The position numbers and the translations under genes are program-made. This document shows, piece by piece, positions 28,290 to 36,420 of a stretch of DNA of 64,000 nucleotides. The stretch is from contig NZ_JACRYT010000015.1 of NCBI RefSeq assembly GCF_014333425.1, positions 6,603-70,602 on the forward strand. Direction: 5' to 3'. The stretch comes from Zhenpiania hominis (GTDB lineage Bacteria; Bacillota; Clostridia; Peptostreptococcales; Anaerovoracaceae). The notes beneath the pieces are model-generated. The model was not told where the DNA came from and made no database searches. It worked only from the letters and a program-made list of their open reading frames with translations. Each line of letters starts with the position of its first letter. Within the stretch, counting starts at the first letter, position 1.

Positions 28290-28389
28290 TTAGCCAATAT
28301 AGGCAGGATAATATGGATATATCGAATAATCAAAAGTCCCACGAATACGACAGAGAATGATCTCTAAGCAAAATTGATTAGGCTTTGTC

Positions 28390-28400
28390 GAGTTCGAGTA
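28390..28400 (+). repeat. Possible attR core (imperfect copy of guaA 3' end)
   Basis: GAGTTCGAGTA still reads Glu-Phe-Glu-stop in one frame (GAG TTC GAG TAG), the same ending as GuaA, and is followed about 30 bp later by a terminator-like hairpin that could be the original guaA terminator. Confidence 0.35.
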
Positions 28401-28431
28401 GTTGAAAATTTGACACAGATTATTTTTACAT

Positions 28432-28466
28432 GGCAGGTGATCGATAGGATTGCCTGCCGTATTTTT
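28432..28466 (+). terminator. Hairpin beyond the island, possibly the displaced guaA terminator
   Basis: GGCAGG (28432-28437) pairs with CCTGCC (28453-28458), then GTATTTTT. No + strand gene ends here now, which fits a terminator left behind when the island entered. Confidence 0.5.
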
Positions 28467-28485
28467 AATAGCAATCTTTTGTATA

Positions 28486-28512
28486 TTGCTTACGGCAGAT
28501 TTCTGATATAAT
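28486..28512 (+). promoter_or_regulatory. Weak candidate promoter upstream of the 273-residue protein
   Basis: TATAAT at 28507-28512 with TTGCTT at 28486-28491, a short 15-bp spacer. About 300 bp of untranslated sequence follows; I see no further feature in 28513-28798. Confidence 0.35.
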
Positions 28513-28808
28513 GACAGAAGAAACAAGCACAGGGAAGGGGATTGTGTGATACGAACGGCCTGAATTGCCAAAGTTGCAGGGATATATAGAATTGAAAATT
28601 ATTCCTTTGCGAAGCATCTGCAGCATGAAAAAACGGAAAGTAAGGCGGCGTCTCAAAATGGCTGCATCACCCCGAAATGCCCGAACATTCCTGAAAAGAA
28701 CGACAGGCAGCCCGCGACAGCCGCATGGTATATACGGATTCAGGGCTTTTGCAAGAAGCTCGTTTCCTTTTTTCATTACAGGGATTGAATAGGAGAAAAG
28801 AGGTATTT

Positions 28809-29630
28809 ATGAATCATTTTTTGGAGAAACTTCACAAACAGTTAAGTGAAATGACAGAGACTGAGAAGGACGCCTGGATCCTTTCACAGGCGAAGCTCCT
28901 GCCTGAATGCAGACAAGAGGATTTTTATAAGTGTATCTGTGGAACAAAGAAAGTTATGGATATGCCAGAGCGTGACGAGATTATTCAATTTTGCAAAAAG
29001 GTCAGAAATGAAGACCGTGCTGTGCTGTATGAGACACATTACGTGGAATTTGATGATTATGGACACTTTCACGATGAGTGGGAACACGATTTCTATGATC
29101 CGGAAAACGCCATGGGTTTTCTTTCATCTGTTTTTCAGGGATGCCATGATTTAATTCTCTTAGAAGAGTTTGAGTCCGCGTGTGAAAATCTGGATGAGGT
29201 ACTTGACCTTCAATTTTTGATCGAGGATCATCCGGATACAGATGACTCCTGTGAGGATATGTGGATGGATCTGGATATGGCGATCCATGAGAGACTACTG
29301 GAGGTTAACAGGGACGATTTGCTTCGGGACTACATTGAGGCTTGCAGACAGGCGGTAAAAGACAGGAAAAAGGCGGCGGAAAAGATCGTATCTGCATTAG
29401 AAATGACGCTATTTCAGGATTGCAAACCAGAACGCTGGATTACCATCATTACCGATCAGAAACCACTTCTGAACGAAATAAAAAGGAAGCTGGCTGAGGA
29501 TCTTGGAAGATGTAAGAAGGAATTTGCCGAGAAAAGCAAAAGGGATCAATACTACTTCGGCTCTTACCAGGATAAGGAGCTTATCTCGCATATTGAGACA
29601 CTGATTAAGTTTTTCAGTGGGCAAGCTTAA
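28809..29630 (+). CDS. Unrecognised cytosolic protein, 273 residues
   Basis: I recognise no family. The protein is acidic in its first half (many Asp/Glu, with a HFHDEWEHDFYDPENAMG stretch rich in His and acids) and lysine-rich helical in the second half. Conserved-looking cysteines occur at KCICGTKK. There is no signal peptide or membrane segment. The start follows AGAGGT by five bases; the frame is open further upstream without a ribosome site. It stands alone between the island end and a foldback element, in what looks like a variable region. Confidence 0.7.
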   Translation: MNHFLEKLHKQLSEMTETEKDAWILSQAKLLPECRQEDFYKCICGTKKVMDMPERDEIIQFCKKVRNEDRAVLYETHYVEFDDYGHFHDEWEHDFYDPENAMGFLSSVFQGCHDLILLEEFESACENLDEVLDLQFLIEDHPDTDDSCEDMWMDLDMAIHERLLEVNRDDLLRDYIEACRQAVKDRKKAAEKIVSALEMTLFQDCKPERWITIITDQKPLLNEIKRKLAEDLGRCKKEFAEKSKRDQYYFGSYQDKELISHIETLIKFFSGQA

Positions 29631-29667
29631 ATGAGAAGCCCTGAAAAAACGGCCCCCATTGTAAAAC

Positions 29668-29864
29668 GGCCGCAAAATTGTCCATTTCGCGAAAAAAACA
29701 GGACTTTGGACACGTTTTTTGTTTTGCTGTATATTTATCCGCTGTATTTTGTTGAATTTCCAGGACTTTTTGCATGATTTTATAAAAAATTCCGGGTTTC
29801 AGCGGAAGCTTTCAAAAAAAACGTGTCCAAATTACAAAAAATTTCAAATTGGACAATTTTGGCC
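29668..29864. repeat. 197-bp foldback element (MITE-like or structured RNA)
   Basis: Three nested inverted repeats share one centre: GGCC at both tips with CAAAATTGTCCA (29673-29684) against its complement at 29850-29861; a perfect 16-bp block 29705-29720 against 29816-29831; and CCGCTG (29739-29744) against 29800-29805. The interior holds no open frame. It could be a non-autonomous transposable element or a long stem-loop RNA. No target-site duplication was recognised. Confidence 0.7.
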
Positions 29865-30207
29865 TGCTTTATAACACATATGGAGAATATTTAATCGAAA
29901 ATATAAATACTTATTACATTCGGAATCTGAGCCGGAGAGGCGCTATAAAAAGTAGGTTTCAAAGCAGAATGTGCCGGCATTGGTTCGACAGTTTTATAAA
30001 CAATCCGGAAAAAACGCAAGTTGTTTCTATTTTTTACTGGGTTCCAGGGGCCAAAAAAGGTTTGGCAGTAGAAATATTGCGCATTTCCCCGAAAAGCAGG
30101 GCGCAGACGCTGATATTTATAGAAACAATTCGCCTAAAATGAAACGTGTTGATAAAACTTGACATCTCAGCACTTTGCGCACCGGATGAAAAACGATGCG
30201 ATATGGT
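29865..30207. other. Non-coding stretch behind the foldback element
   Basis: No credible gene. A 10-bp inverted repeat, TTGTTTCTAT (30021-30030) against ATAGAAACAA (30119-30128), is the only further structure seen. Short open frames here lack ribosome sites. Confidence 0.5.
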
Positions 30208-30236
30208 TTGCAGAACGGAACAACAGTCGATATAAT
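30208..30236 (+). promoter_or_regulatory. Promoter of the 105-residue protein gene
   Basis: TTGCAG (30208-30213), 17-bp spacer, perfect TATAAT (30231-30236), about 60 bp before the start. Confidence 0.65.
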
Positions 30237-30295
30237 AATGATAAAACAAAAACTTAGTCGCTTATAGCTGAAACGATGAGAAACAGGGTGGAAAT

Positions 30296-30613
30296 ATGGA
30301 AATATCAAAAAAAGATTGGGAACTTTACAGAGAAAGGATCGCGGAATGGCAGGAACGTTATATGGATCGCCTGAATAAAGAATACATCGCGATATTGAGT
30401 TCAGGCGCAGGCAATCCATCCGACCGATTCTGGAAGCTTGAAGCGAGAATCAAAAAGGACAGAAAGCATCCGGGTGTAATCATTGAGATACGAAAATCGA
30501 GCGCGTTTTTCGATATAGCAGATCTGCTCAGACGGAACGTGATTACCTGTGATGATTTGGCTGGTTTCAGTGATGAGCTTCGGGAAGCTGTTAAAATGAT
30601 AAACAACCGATAA
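30296..30613 (+). CDS. Small conserved-looking protein, 105 residues
   Basis: A soluble, helical, charged protein beginning MEISKKDWELYRERIAEWQE and ending in a segment DLLRRNVITCDDLAGFSDELREAVKMI. Similar short proteins occur in gut Clostridia, sometimes under the misleading name multidrug transporter, but there is no membrane segment to support that. Function unknown. It has its own promoter and GGGTGG before the ATG, and precedes the SNF2 helicase by 60 bases. Confidence 0.7.
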   Translation: MEISKKDWELYRERIAEWQERYMDRLNKEYIAILSSGAGNPSDRFWKLEARIKKDRKHPGVIIEIRKSSAFFDIADLLRRNVITCDDLAGFSDELREAVKMINNR

Positions 30614-30673
30614 CGAAGCCCGGATTAACGTGAATAGAAGTACAAACGCAGTGCGGCGCGTAAAGGAGTAAAA

Positions 30674-33280
30674 ATGGAAGAACGGAAAATCAACAGAGAG
30701 TCAATTTCCTTTATCTTTACGGCAGAGGGATTTTTACCGGATCCATCTGTAAATGAGGGGCAACAGGATTCGCTGAACCAATGGTCAGGCGGCGGAGAAA
30801 TTCAACAGCTGTACCAGCTGGGACTTTCCGGAACCCAAGGGAAAGCCAGTTTGTCCATGGCCTTTTTATACAAAGTTTCCAGAGCTTTTTTTCAGGAATT
30901 AACTGCGCTTCCGGAGTTGGAGCTTGCGAGGGAGGCGGTGAAGGTTCCTCTGACAAAAGAAACCGAAGAGCAGCTGCTTCAGGCAGTCCCCTTTACAGTT
31001 GGATCCGAATATATTACAGCCCGGTGGCTGTCGAATCTGTTTGGGAAGCTGCAGCAGACTTTTGCAGCAGAAATTGCGGCGTACGATGGATCGGTGGAAA
31101 ACTATCTGGCGGAAAAGAGCCAGGCGCTGCATGTTCCGGAACGGGTTTTCTTTCATCTGGTGGAAAATAAGGACGATACATATCCTTTCGCCTTTCTGGC
31201 GACTTATGCGACGCGGACAGAGGATGGAAAAGTACAGCATGTACCGCTTCAGTACGCACTGACGGAATACAGAGGAAAACGGGAAAAATTGCTGGAACTG
31301 CTGGCTTGTCTCAACCGGGCGGCGGAGGTTTCCCAACTGATTGCGGAATTTGTGGAGAAGGGGGAGTTGTTTCATCCGCTGCGCCTGACGGCAGAAGAAG
31401 CTTACACGCTTTTAAAGCAGGTGGAGGAAATTGAGAAAACCGGAATTCTGTGCAGGATTCCCAACTGGTGGAAACGGAGAGCTTCTGCGGTTTCCCTGTC
31501 CCTCAGTCTGGGCGATGACAAGCCGTCTATGCTGGGGTTTGACACCCTGATTTCCATGAAACCAAAACTGACAGTGGGCGGCGTTCCCCTTACGGAAGCG
31601 GATATCCGCAAGCTGCTGAAGCAGACAGAGGGGCTGGCTTTTCTAAAGGGAAAATGGGTGGAAGTCGATCATGAGAGGCTGAAGAAACTGTTGGAAGAGG
31701 TAGAAAGCGGCGGCGGTGAGATGACCCTGATGGAGGCCATCCGCATGGAAAGCGGAATCCAGGAGCGGCAGGCGGATGTGGGGCCGCTTGTTTCCAACGG
31801 GAAATGGCTGTCCGGCCTGCTCCAGAGCCTCCGAAATCCGGAAAAAATTCGAAAATCAAAGCCTCCAGCCACCCTTCACGCCGTGCTCAGGCCCTATCAG
31901 CTCAATGGATATGTATGGCTGAACTATATGGATCGACTGGGGTTCGGAGCCTGCCTGGCGGATGACATGGGTCTTGGAAAAACCATCCAGGTGCTGGCCT
32001 ATCTGGAGAAACTCAGACAGAAAAACAGAGGCGGAAGAGCGCTGCTGATCGTTCCGGCTTCCCTTCTGGGAAACTGGCAGAAAGAAGCGGAAAAATTTGT
32101 CCCTGCCATGAAGTACCATGTGCTTCACGGAAAACCCGTGCCAGTGCTTGGCGCGCAGCTGGCAGAGGAAACGGCGTTTCTTACGATTACGACCTATGGA
32201 ATGGCGGCCCGTATCAAAGAACTTGCGGAGCCGCAATGGGACTGTATCATACTGGATGAGGCTCAGGCGATTAAAAACCCGCTGACCAATCAGACAAAAG
32301 CCATCAAGAAGCTGAAAGGGCGCATGCGTATAGCGATGACAGGTACTCCCATTGAAAACGATCTGAGCAATCTATGGTCGCTGTTCGATTTTCTGAATAA
32401 GGGCCTCCTGGGGACCTCCGGAGAATTCAAAAAATTTAACAAACGTCTGCAGGAACATCCGGAAAACTACGCCCGCCTCAAATCCATGATTGCGCCGTTT
32501 ATGCTTCGCAGAGTCAAAACGGACAAGCGAATCATCGCGGATCTGCCGGAGAAAATGGAAACGGTGGACTATGTAGAGCTGTCCAGAAAACAGGTGGTTC
32601 TCTATCGCAAGGTGGTGGAAGACATGGAACACCGGATTTTGAATTCCGAAGGAATGGAACGGAGAGGCGTTGTGCTGGCGACGATTATGAAGCTAAAGCA
32701 GATCTGCAACCATCCGGATCAGTATTTGGGACAGGAGACATTTGCGGCCTCTGACAGCGGAAAATTCGCGGTACTCAGGGAACTGTGCGAGACCATTTAC
32801 GAAAAAAGGGAGCGAGTACTTGTCTTTACACAGTTTAAAGAAATTACCGAATATCTGGCGGCGTTCCTTCGGGGAATCTTTCATCTGGACGGATACGTAC
32901 TTCATGGCGGCACGCCGGTAGCTAAAAGAGGAAAAATTGTGGAAGCCTTCCAGGGAGAGGAATATGTGCCCTTTATCGTACTTTCCGTAAAAGCCGGGGG
33001 AACGGGTTTGAACCTGACAAAAGCTAATCATGTGATTCATTTTGACCGCTGGTGGAATCCGGCTGTGGAAAATCAGGCCACTGACCGGGCTTTCCGTATC
33101 GGACAGACCAAAAATGTAATGGTGCACAAGCTGACCTGTCAGGGAACGATAGAAGAAAAGATCCACGCCGTAATCGAGAGCAAACGGGAGCTGGCGGAAA
33201 ATGTGATCGGAAGCGGCGGTGAAAAATGGATTACAGAACTGGGAAATGATGAACTGATGAAACTGCTGCGCCTGGAATAA
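30674..33280 (+). CDS. SNF2-family DNA-dependent ATPase/helicase
   Basis: The protein has 868 residues. An N-terminal bacterial SNF2-associated region (about 1-400) is followed by the two RecA-like lobes: motif I DDMGLGKTIQ (about 430), the DEAQ Walker B (about 527), TGTPIEN (motif III), then the C-terminal lobe with VLVFTQFKE and DRWWNPAVENQATDRAFRIGQ. These proteins move along DNA and remodel protein-DNA complexes. The SWIM-domain gene begins 16 bases downstream, the pairing also seen for ywqA-ywqB in Bacillus subtilis. A role in repair or recombination is inferred. Confidence 0.92.
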   Translation: MEERKINRESISFIFTAEGFLPDPSVNEGQQDSLNQWSGGGEIQQLYQLGLSGTQGKASLSMAFLYKVSRAFFQELTALPELELAREAVKVPLTKETEEQLLQAVPFTVGSEYITARWLSNLFGKLQQTFAAEIAAYDGSVENYLAEKSQALHVPERVFFHLVENKDDTYPFAFLATYATRTEDGKVQHVPLQYALTEYRGKREKLLELLACLNRAAEVSQLIAEFVEKGELFHPLRLTAEEAYTLLKQVEEIEKTGILCRIPNWWKRRASAVSLSLSLGDDKPSMLGFDTLISMKPKLTVGGVPLTEADIRKLLKQTEGLAFLKGKWVEVDHERLKKLLEEVESGGGEMTLMEAIRMESGIQERQADVGPLVSNGKWLSGLLQSLRNPEKIRKSKPPATLHAVLRPYQLNGYVWLNYMDRLGFGACLADDMGLGKTIQVLAYLEKLRQKNRGGRALLIVPASLLGNWQKEAEKFVPAMKYHVLHGKPVPVLGAQLAEETAFLTITTYGMAARIKELAEPQWDCIILDEAQAIKNPLTNQTKAIKKLKGRMRIAMTGTPIENDLSNLWSLFDFLNKGLLGTSGEFKKFNKRLQEHPENYARLKSMIAPFMLRRVKTDKRIIADLPEKMETVDYVELSRKQVVLYRKVVEDMEHRILNSEGMERRGVVLATIMKLKQICNHPDQYLGQETFAASDSGKFAVLRELCETIYEKRERVLVFTQFKEITEYLAAFLRGIFHLDGYVLHGGTPVAKRGKIVEAFQGEEYVPFIVLSVKAGGTGLNLTKANHVIHFDRWWNPAVENQATDRAFRIGQTKNVMVHKLTCQGTIEEKIHAVIESKRELAENVIGSGGEKWITELGNDELMKLLRLE

Positions 33281-33296
33281 AGAAAGGAAGAACGGT

Positions 33297-34022
33297 ATGA
33301 GCAGATACTGGAATACGGGAACCCATTACGGCCAGCCGCCGACGGAGGAACTGAGACAAAAATCAGCGGCAAGCCGAAAAGAGGCAAAGTCAAAAGGAAA
33401 AACACTCCATCCGATTGTCATCGAGGGAAGAACCATCGCCAAGAGCTGGTGGGGAAAGGCATGGTGTGACAATTTGGAAAAATACGCGGATTATCAGAGC
33501 AGACTGGGACGGGGAAAGCGATACGTCCGGACAGGAGCCGTAATTGATCTGCAGATGCAGAAAGGAAAGATTACGGCCCGTGTTCAGGGAACCAGAAAAA
33601 CGCCATATAAAACAGAGATTCGGATCAGTCCGCTGACGGAAGAAAAGTGTCAGACCATTCTCAGGCAATGCGGAAGAAAAATGGAAAACCTGGAAGCGCT
33701 GCTGGCGGGAAACTTTCCGGAAGATATGAAAGAACTGTTTCAGGGAAAGAACGGACTTTTTCCGGAACCCAGGGAAATCAGCTTTAGTTGCAGTTGTCCG
33801 GACTGGGCGCTGATGTGCAAACACGTAGCGGCGGCTCTTTACGGTATCGGAGCCAGGCTGGATGAGGATCCCCTGCTTTTCTTTGAACTGCGGGGAATTG
33901 ACGCAGGGCGATTTGTAGATGTGGCGTTGGAAAACCGGGTGGAATCCATGCTCGCCAATGCGGATAAAAAAACAGAACGGGTGATAGACGATCTGGACGT
34001 GGAAGCCTTATTCGGCGTGTGA
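33297..34022 (+). CDS. SWIM zinc-finger protein
   Basis: The protein has 241 residues with the zinc site Cys165-X-Cys167-X6-Cys174-X-His176 (SCSCPDWALMCKHVAAAL). SWIM domains bind DNA or proteins, and this class is usually encoded beside an SNF2 ATPase, as here. The N-terminus contains the conserved SWWGKAWCDNLE segment. It probably forms a complex with, or targets, the upstream helicase. Confidence 0.9.
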   Translation: MSRYWNTGTHYGQPPTEELRQKSAASRKEAKSKGKTLHPIVIEGRTIAKSWWGKAWCDNLEKYADYQSRLGRGKRYVRTGAVIDLQMQKGKITARVQGTRKTPYKTEIRISPLTEEKCQTILRQCGRKMENLEALLAGNFPEDMKELFQGKNGLFPEPREISFSCSCPDWALMCKHVAAALYGIGARLDEDPLLFFELRGIDAGRFVDVALENRVESMLANADKKTERVIDDLDVEALFGV

Positions 34023-34122
34023 TAAGAATATAGCCGATCGCCTTTTCAACTACGCGTTCAATGACAAAGCCCAAAAATCCGTTTATAATAACTCCTAAGA
34101 AAACAGAAACGAGGTGCAGGGC

Positions 34123-35112
34123 ATGAGGGTTCAGGAGTTATTTAAGAAGGTGGATGCTGTGGAAGTGGCAGACGCGTATTTGGTGATGCACATCATTTTT
34201 TATCCCTATGAGCACCGCACACTGCGGGAAAAAATCCATGCGGCAGGAAAGCTGAGACAAATGATTGCGGAGTCAATACAGGGATTTATTTCCTGCAACG
34301 CCATGATCGGGGACAGACAGAAGACGATTTTCCTTTTTGAAGAAAAAGAGACGGAATATCCACCCCAGGGAAATGTCAATTATTCTCTTTCCGCTGTTTA
34401 TGATGATCAGGCCTGCAGAAACATGGAGGCCTCTTCCATGCAGGAGGAAAGCCGAGCGGGAAAGAGGATTGCGCACTGTGAAATTAATAGGGATTCTATG
34501 GAAAAAGTTGCAGGATATCTCATCTCGGAATTATGTGTGAAACGATTTGGAGAAGCCGCCTGCTGCGCGGAAATCCTATATCATTTCTTCTCTTTTGGAT
34601 TCACAGATGAAGAGCGCCAGAAAAATATTACAGCGCTTCAGGAGCGTTTAAAAACAGCAGATAAGGAAATTGCGGAGGGAAAAAACCATTTTCTGGAAGA
34701 TCTCTGCGAAGAGCTGCACAGGAAATTGATTGATAACTGCGAAGACCCGGATTTAAGACAGTATATGATACTGGCCAGAGAGCACGAAAAGCTGACGGCG
34801 GATATTATCTCCCGCCATAGGATGGAAGTGTTGAAAGAGAATCAGCGAAATGCGGAAGAGCTGGTTCGGGAGGAATATGAAAACCGTCGGCGGCAAATAG
34901 AAAGATGCAGAGCGATTCGAAGAGAACGGGCAGGAGAATATTCCGGAGGACAGTTTCTTTATGAAACGTGCGTGGAATATTACGGTAAATACCAAATAAC
35001 ACTGGCAGAACAGATTGGAGCCGGTATTGAGAATCAAAGAACCCGGAAATCTGCCAGCTATGAGAAAAAAACATATCCCAACAGGTCGATCCGAAAAGTG
35101 AAGCCACTTTAA
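34123..35112 (+). CDS. Unrecognised protein with central coiled coil, 329 residues
   Basis: No family recognised with confidence. The first ~110 residues (MRVQELFKKVDAVEVADAYL) look like a small alpha/beta domain; residues about 165-275 are strongly charged helices typical of a coiled coil; the basic tail ends in IRKVKPL. The ATG at 34123 was chosen because GAGGTG lies 6 bases ahead. It lies 100 bases behind the SWIM gene and may form a loose cluster with it and the XRE and HIRAN genes. Confidence 0.65.
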   Translation: MRVQELFKKVDAVEVADAYLVMHIIFYPYEHRTLREKIHAAGKLRQMIAESIQGFISCNAMIGDRQKTIFLFEEKETEYPPQGNVNYSLSAVYDDQACRNMEASSMQEESRAGKRIAHCEINRDSMEKVAGYLISELCVKRFGEAACCAEILYHFFSFGFTDEERQKNITALQERLKTADKEIAEGKNHFLEDLCEELHRKLIDNCEDPDLRQYMILAREHEKLTADIISRHRMEVLKENQRNAEELVREEYENRRRQIERCRAIRRERAGEYSGGQFLYETCVEYYGKYQITLAEQIGAGIENQRTRKSASYEKKTYPNRSIRKVKPL

Positions 35113-35271
35113 CGAAATTCAGCGATCGGTTAAATGGCAAAAGGGACACGGCGTTTTATCTTTTTGTAGCCAGAAGACGCCCGTCTCTTTAGACGGGGGA
35201 GAACGTCACAATAAGGGAAAGGCAAATATGCGGTCAGATCAGCAAAAATGGCGTGAGGAAAGGAGGAAGCT

Positions 35272-35628
35272 ATGAGATATAGGCCGGAATACGATAGAAA
35301 CCTGATTGGAAAAAATCTGAGACGCCTGCGGGAAGCGAAAAATTTGTCCGTAGAAGAGGTGAAAGAGTATTTGCGTTTGGGATCGGTACAGGCCATCTAT
35401 AAATATGAAAGCGGACAAAGTTATCCACAGACGGATACGATGTTTGCCCTGATGGAACTTTATGAAGCAGAGCTTAACGATATTATTCGGGAACCCCAGG
35501 ACGAGAAGGCGTGGACAGCCTGCATGGATAAAGTGGAAGTGATTGCGGTAGAAAGCGATAGCAGCCGCTGGCTGGGCAGACTCCTGCGATATTTTCAGTT
35601 TGGAGTGAAAGAGGAAGCGGCTGTCTGA
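35272..35628 (+). CDS. XRE-family helix-turn-helix regulator
   Basis: The 118-residue DNA-binding protein has the HTH in residues about 11-65 (IGKNLRRLREAKNLSVEEVKEYL...AIYKYESGQSYPQTD). The remaining 50 residues contain no recognised effector domain. GGAGG stands before the ATG. It probably regulates neighbouring accessory genes; no operator was identified. Confidence 0.88.
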   Translation: MRYRPEYDRNLIGKNLRRLREAKNLSVEEVKEYLRLGSVQAIYKYESGQSYPQTDTMFALMELYEAELNDIIREPQDEKAWTACMDKVEVIAVESDSSRWLGRLLRYFQFGVKEEAAV

Positions 35629-35703
35629 GCTCTATAAAAAGTACAGGGAAGATTTTCGGACTGAGAAAGCTGTAAAATGATATACAAAAGGAGGGCGCTC
35701 AAA

Positions 35704-36030
35704 ATGAAAACAATGTATATCACAATTGCAGGTATGAATCACTATTATGGATCGGAAATCTTTGAAAAAGGGATGAAAGTGAAACTAGAAAAAGAGCCAG
35801 ACAATCCGTATGATCGCGAGGCAATCGCAGCAAGAATAAAAGGCCTCGGAAAAATCGGATATGTGGCAAACAGCCCATATACTGTTCAGGGAGAGAGTAT
35901 GAGTGCAGGTCGTCTCTATGATAAAATTGGAGATACGGCAGATGCGGAAGTCCAGTTTGTTCTATCTCAAAGCATTATATGCAGAGTAAACAGCAGAAGT
36001 CAGGAAAACAAAACCGGAAAATCCCGGTAG
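35704..36030 (+). CDS. Stand-alone HIRAN-domain protein
   Basis: The protein has 108 residues, almost all a HIRAN domain: TMYITIAGMNHYYGSEIF, then LEKEPDNPYDREAIAAR and GKIGYVANSPYTV. HIRAN domains bind DNA ends or stalled replication structures and are often fused to SNF2 helicases such as HLTF; here the domain is free, 2.4 kb downstream of an SNF2 gene. GGAGGG lies 8 bases before the chosen ATG; a start nine codons upstream overlaps that site and was rejected. Confidence 0.85.
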   Translation: MKTMYITIAGMNHYYGSEIFEKGMKVKLEKEPDNPYDREAIAARIKGLGKIGYVANSPYTVQGESMSAGRLYDKIGDTADAEVQFVLSQSIICRVNSRSQENKTGKSR

Positions 36031-36072
36031 GAGTATCCAGCCTTTCACACATGAAATCTCATCGCTTTGTGC

Positions 36073-36101
36073 TTGCCTTTTATATACCAGTGTGCTAGAA
36101 T
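36073..36101 (+). promoter_or_regulatory. Promoter of the efflux pump leader
   Basis: TTGCCT (36073-36078), 17-bp spacer, TAGAAT (36096-36101). It would give a leader of more than 300 nucleotides before the pump gene. Confidence 0.6.
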
Positions 36102-36131
36102 CGAGTAGATAAAACCAAGGGAGGTGGCTTG

Positions 36132-36149
36132 ATGTCGTTTATTCGTTAA
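36132..36149 (+). CDS. Leader peptide of five residues (MSFIR)
   Basis: ATG TCG TTT ATT CGT TAA lies 7 bases behind a strong AAGGGAGG ribosome site and near the 5' end of the predicted transcript. Very short leader peptides of this kind precede many inducible ribosome-targeting-antibiotic resistance genes, where a drug-stalled ribosome changes RNA folding. Translation and stalling are inferred. Confidence 0.55.
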   Translation: MSFIR

Positions 36150-36154
36150 TTTAG

Positions 36155-36415
36155 GGACAATAAAAAATAATTGCTCTCATCCTGATTATATGATGGGTTT
36201 TTTGTTGTACTTATTTTGCGAATGAATGATACAGGCTGGCTTTTTATACAGGCAGTATTTTTGATGTGCTTGAATGTTTTTGAGAAATGGCCGGAGCCAT
36301 TTTATGCTGAAAGCTTATGAATTGCAGAATAGGTTACAGATAACTCAGAATAAGGGTTATCTTTTTTATTGTCCTTTTGAAGCATGAATTTCATTTTACG
36401 GTAGAAAGGAACAAT
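36155..36415 (+). promoter_or_regulatory. Predicted attenuator with competing pairings before the efflux pump
   Basis: GGACAATAAAAAA (36155-36167), six bases after the leader stop, is perfectly complementary to TTTTTTATTGTCC (36362-36374). The same segment 36368-36378 can instead pair with the pump ribosome site AAAGGAACAAT (about 36405-36415) with one bulge. An intrinsic terminator sits between them at 36338-36367. The layout fits translational and transcriptional attenuation: a stalled ribosome or the upstream strand would decide whether the ribosome site is free. The rest of 36168-36337 shows no gene. Confidence 0.55.
36338..36367 (+). terminator. Intrinsic terminator inside the efflux leader
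   Basis: AGATAAC (36338-36344) pairs with GTTATCT (36356-36362), extended by two further pairs, and runs directly into six T residues. It lies upstream of the pump gene rather than behind any gene, as expected for an attenuator. Confidence 0.8.
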
Positions 36416-36420
36416 AAATT

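Noticed and set aside
29849..30142. 97-codon frame beside the foldback element
   Set aside because: It begins inside the right arm of the inverted repeat, lacks a ribosome site and shows no protein-like pattern.
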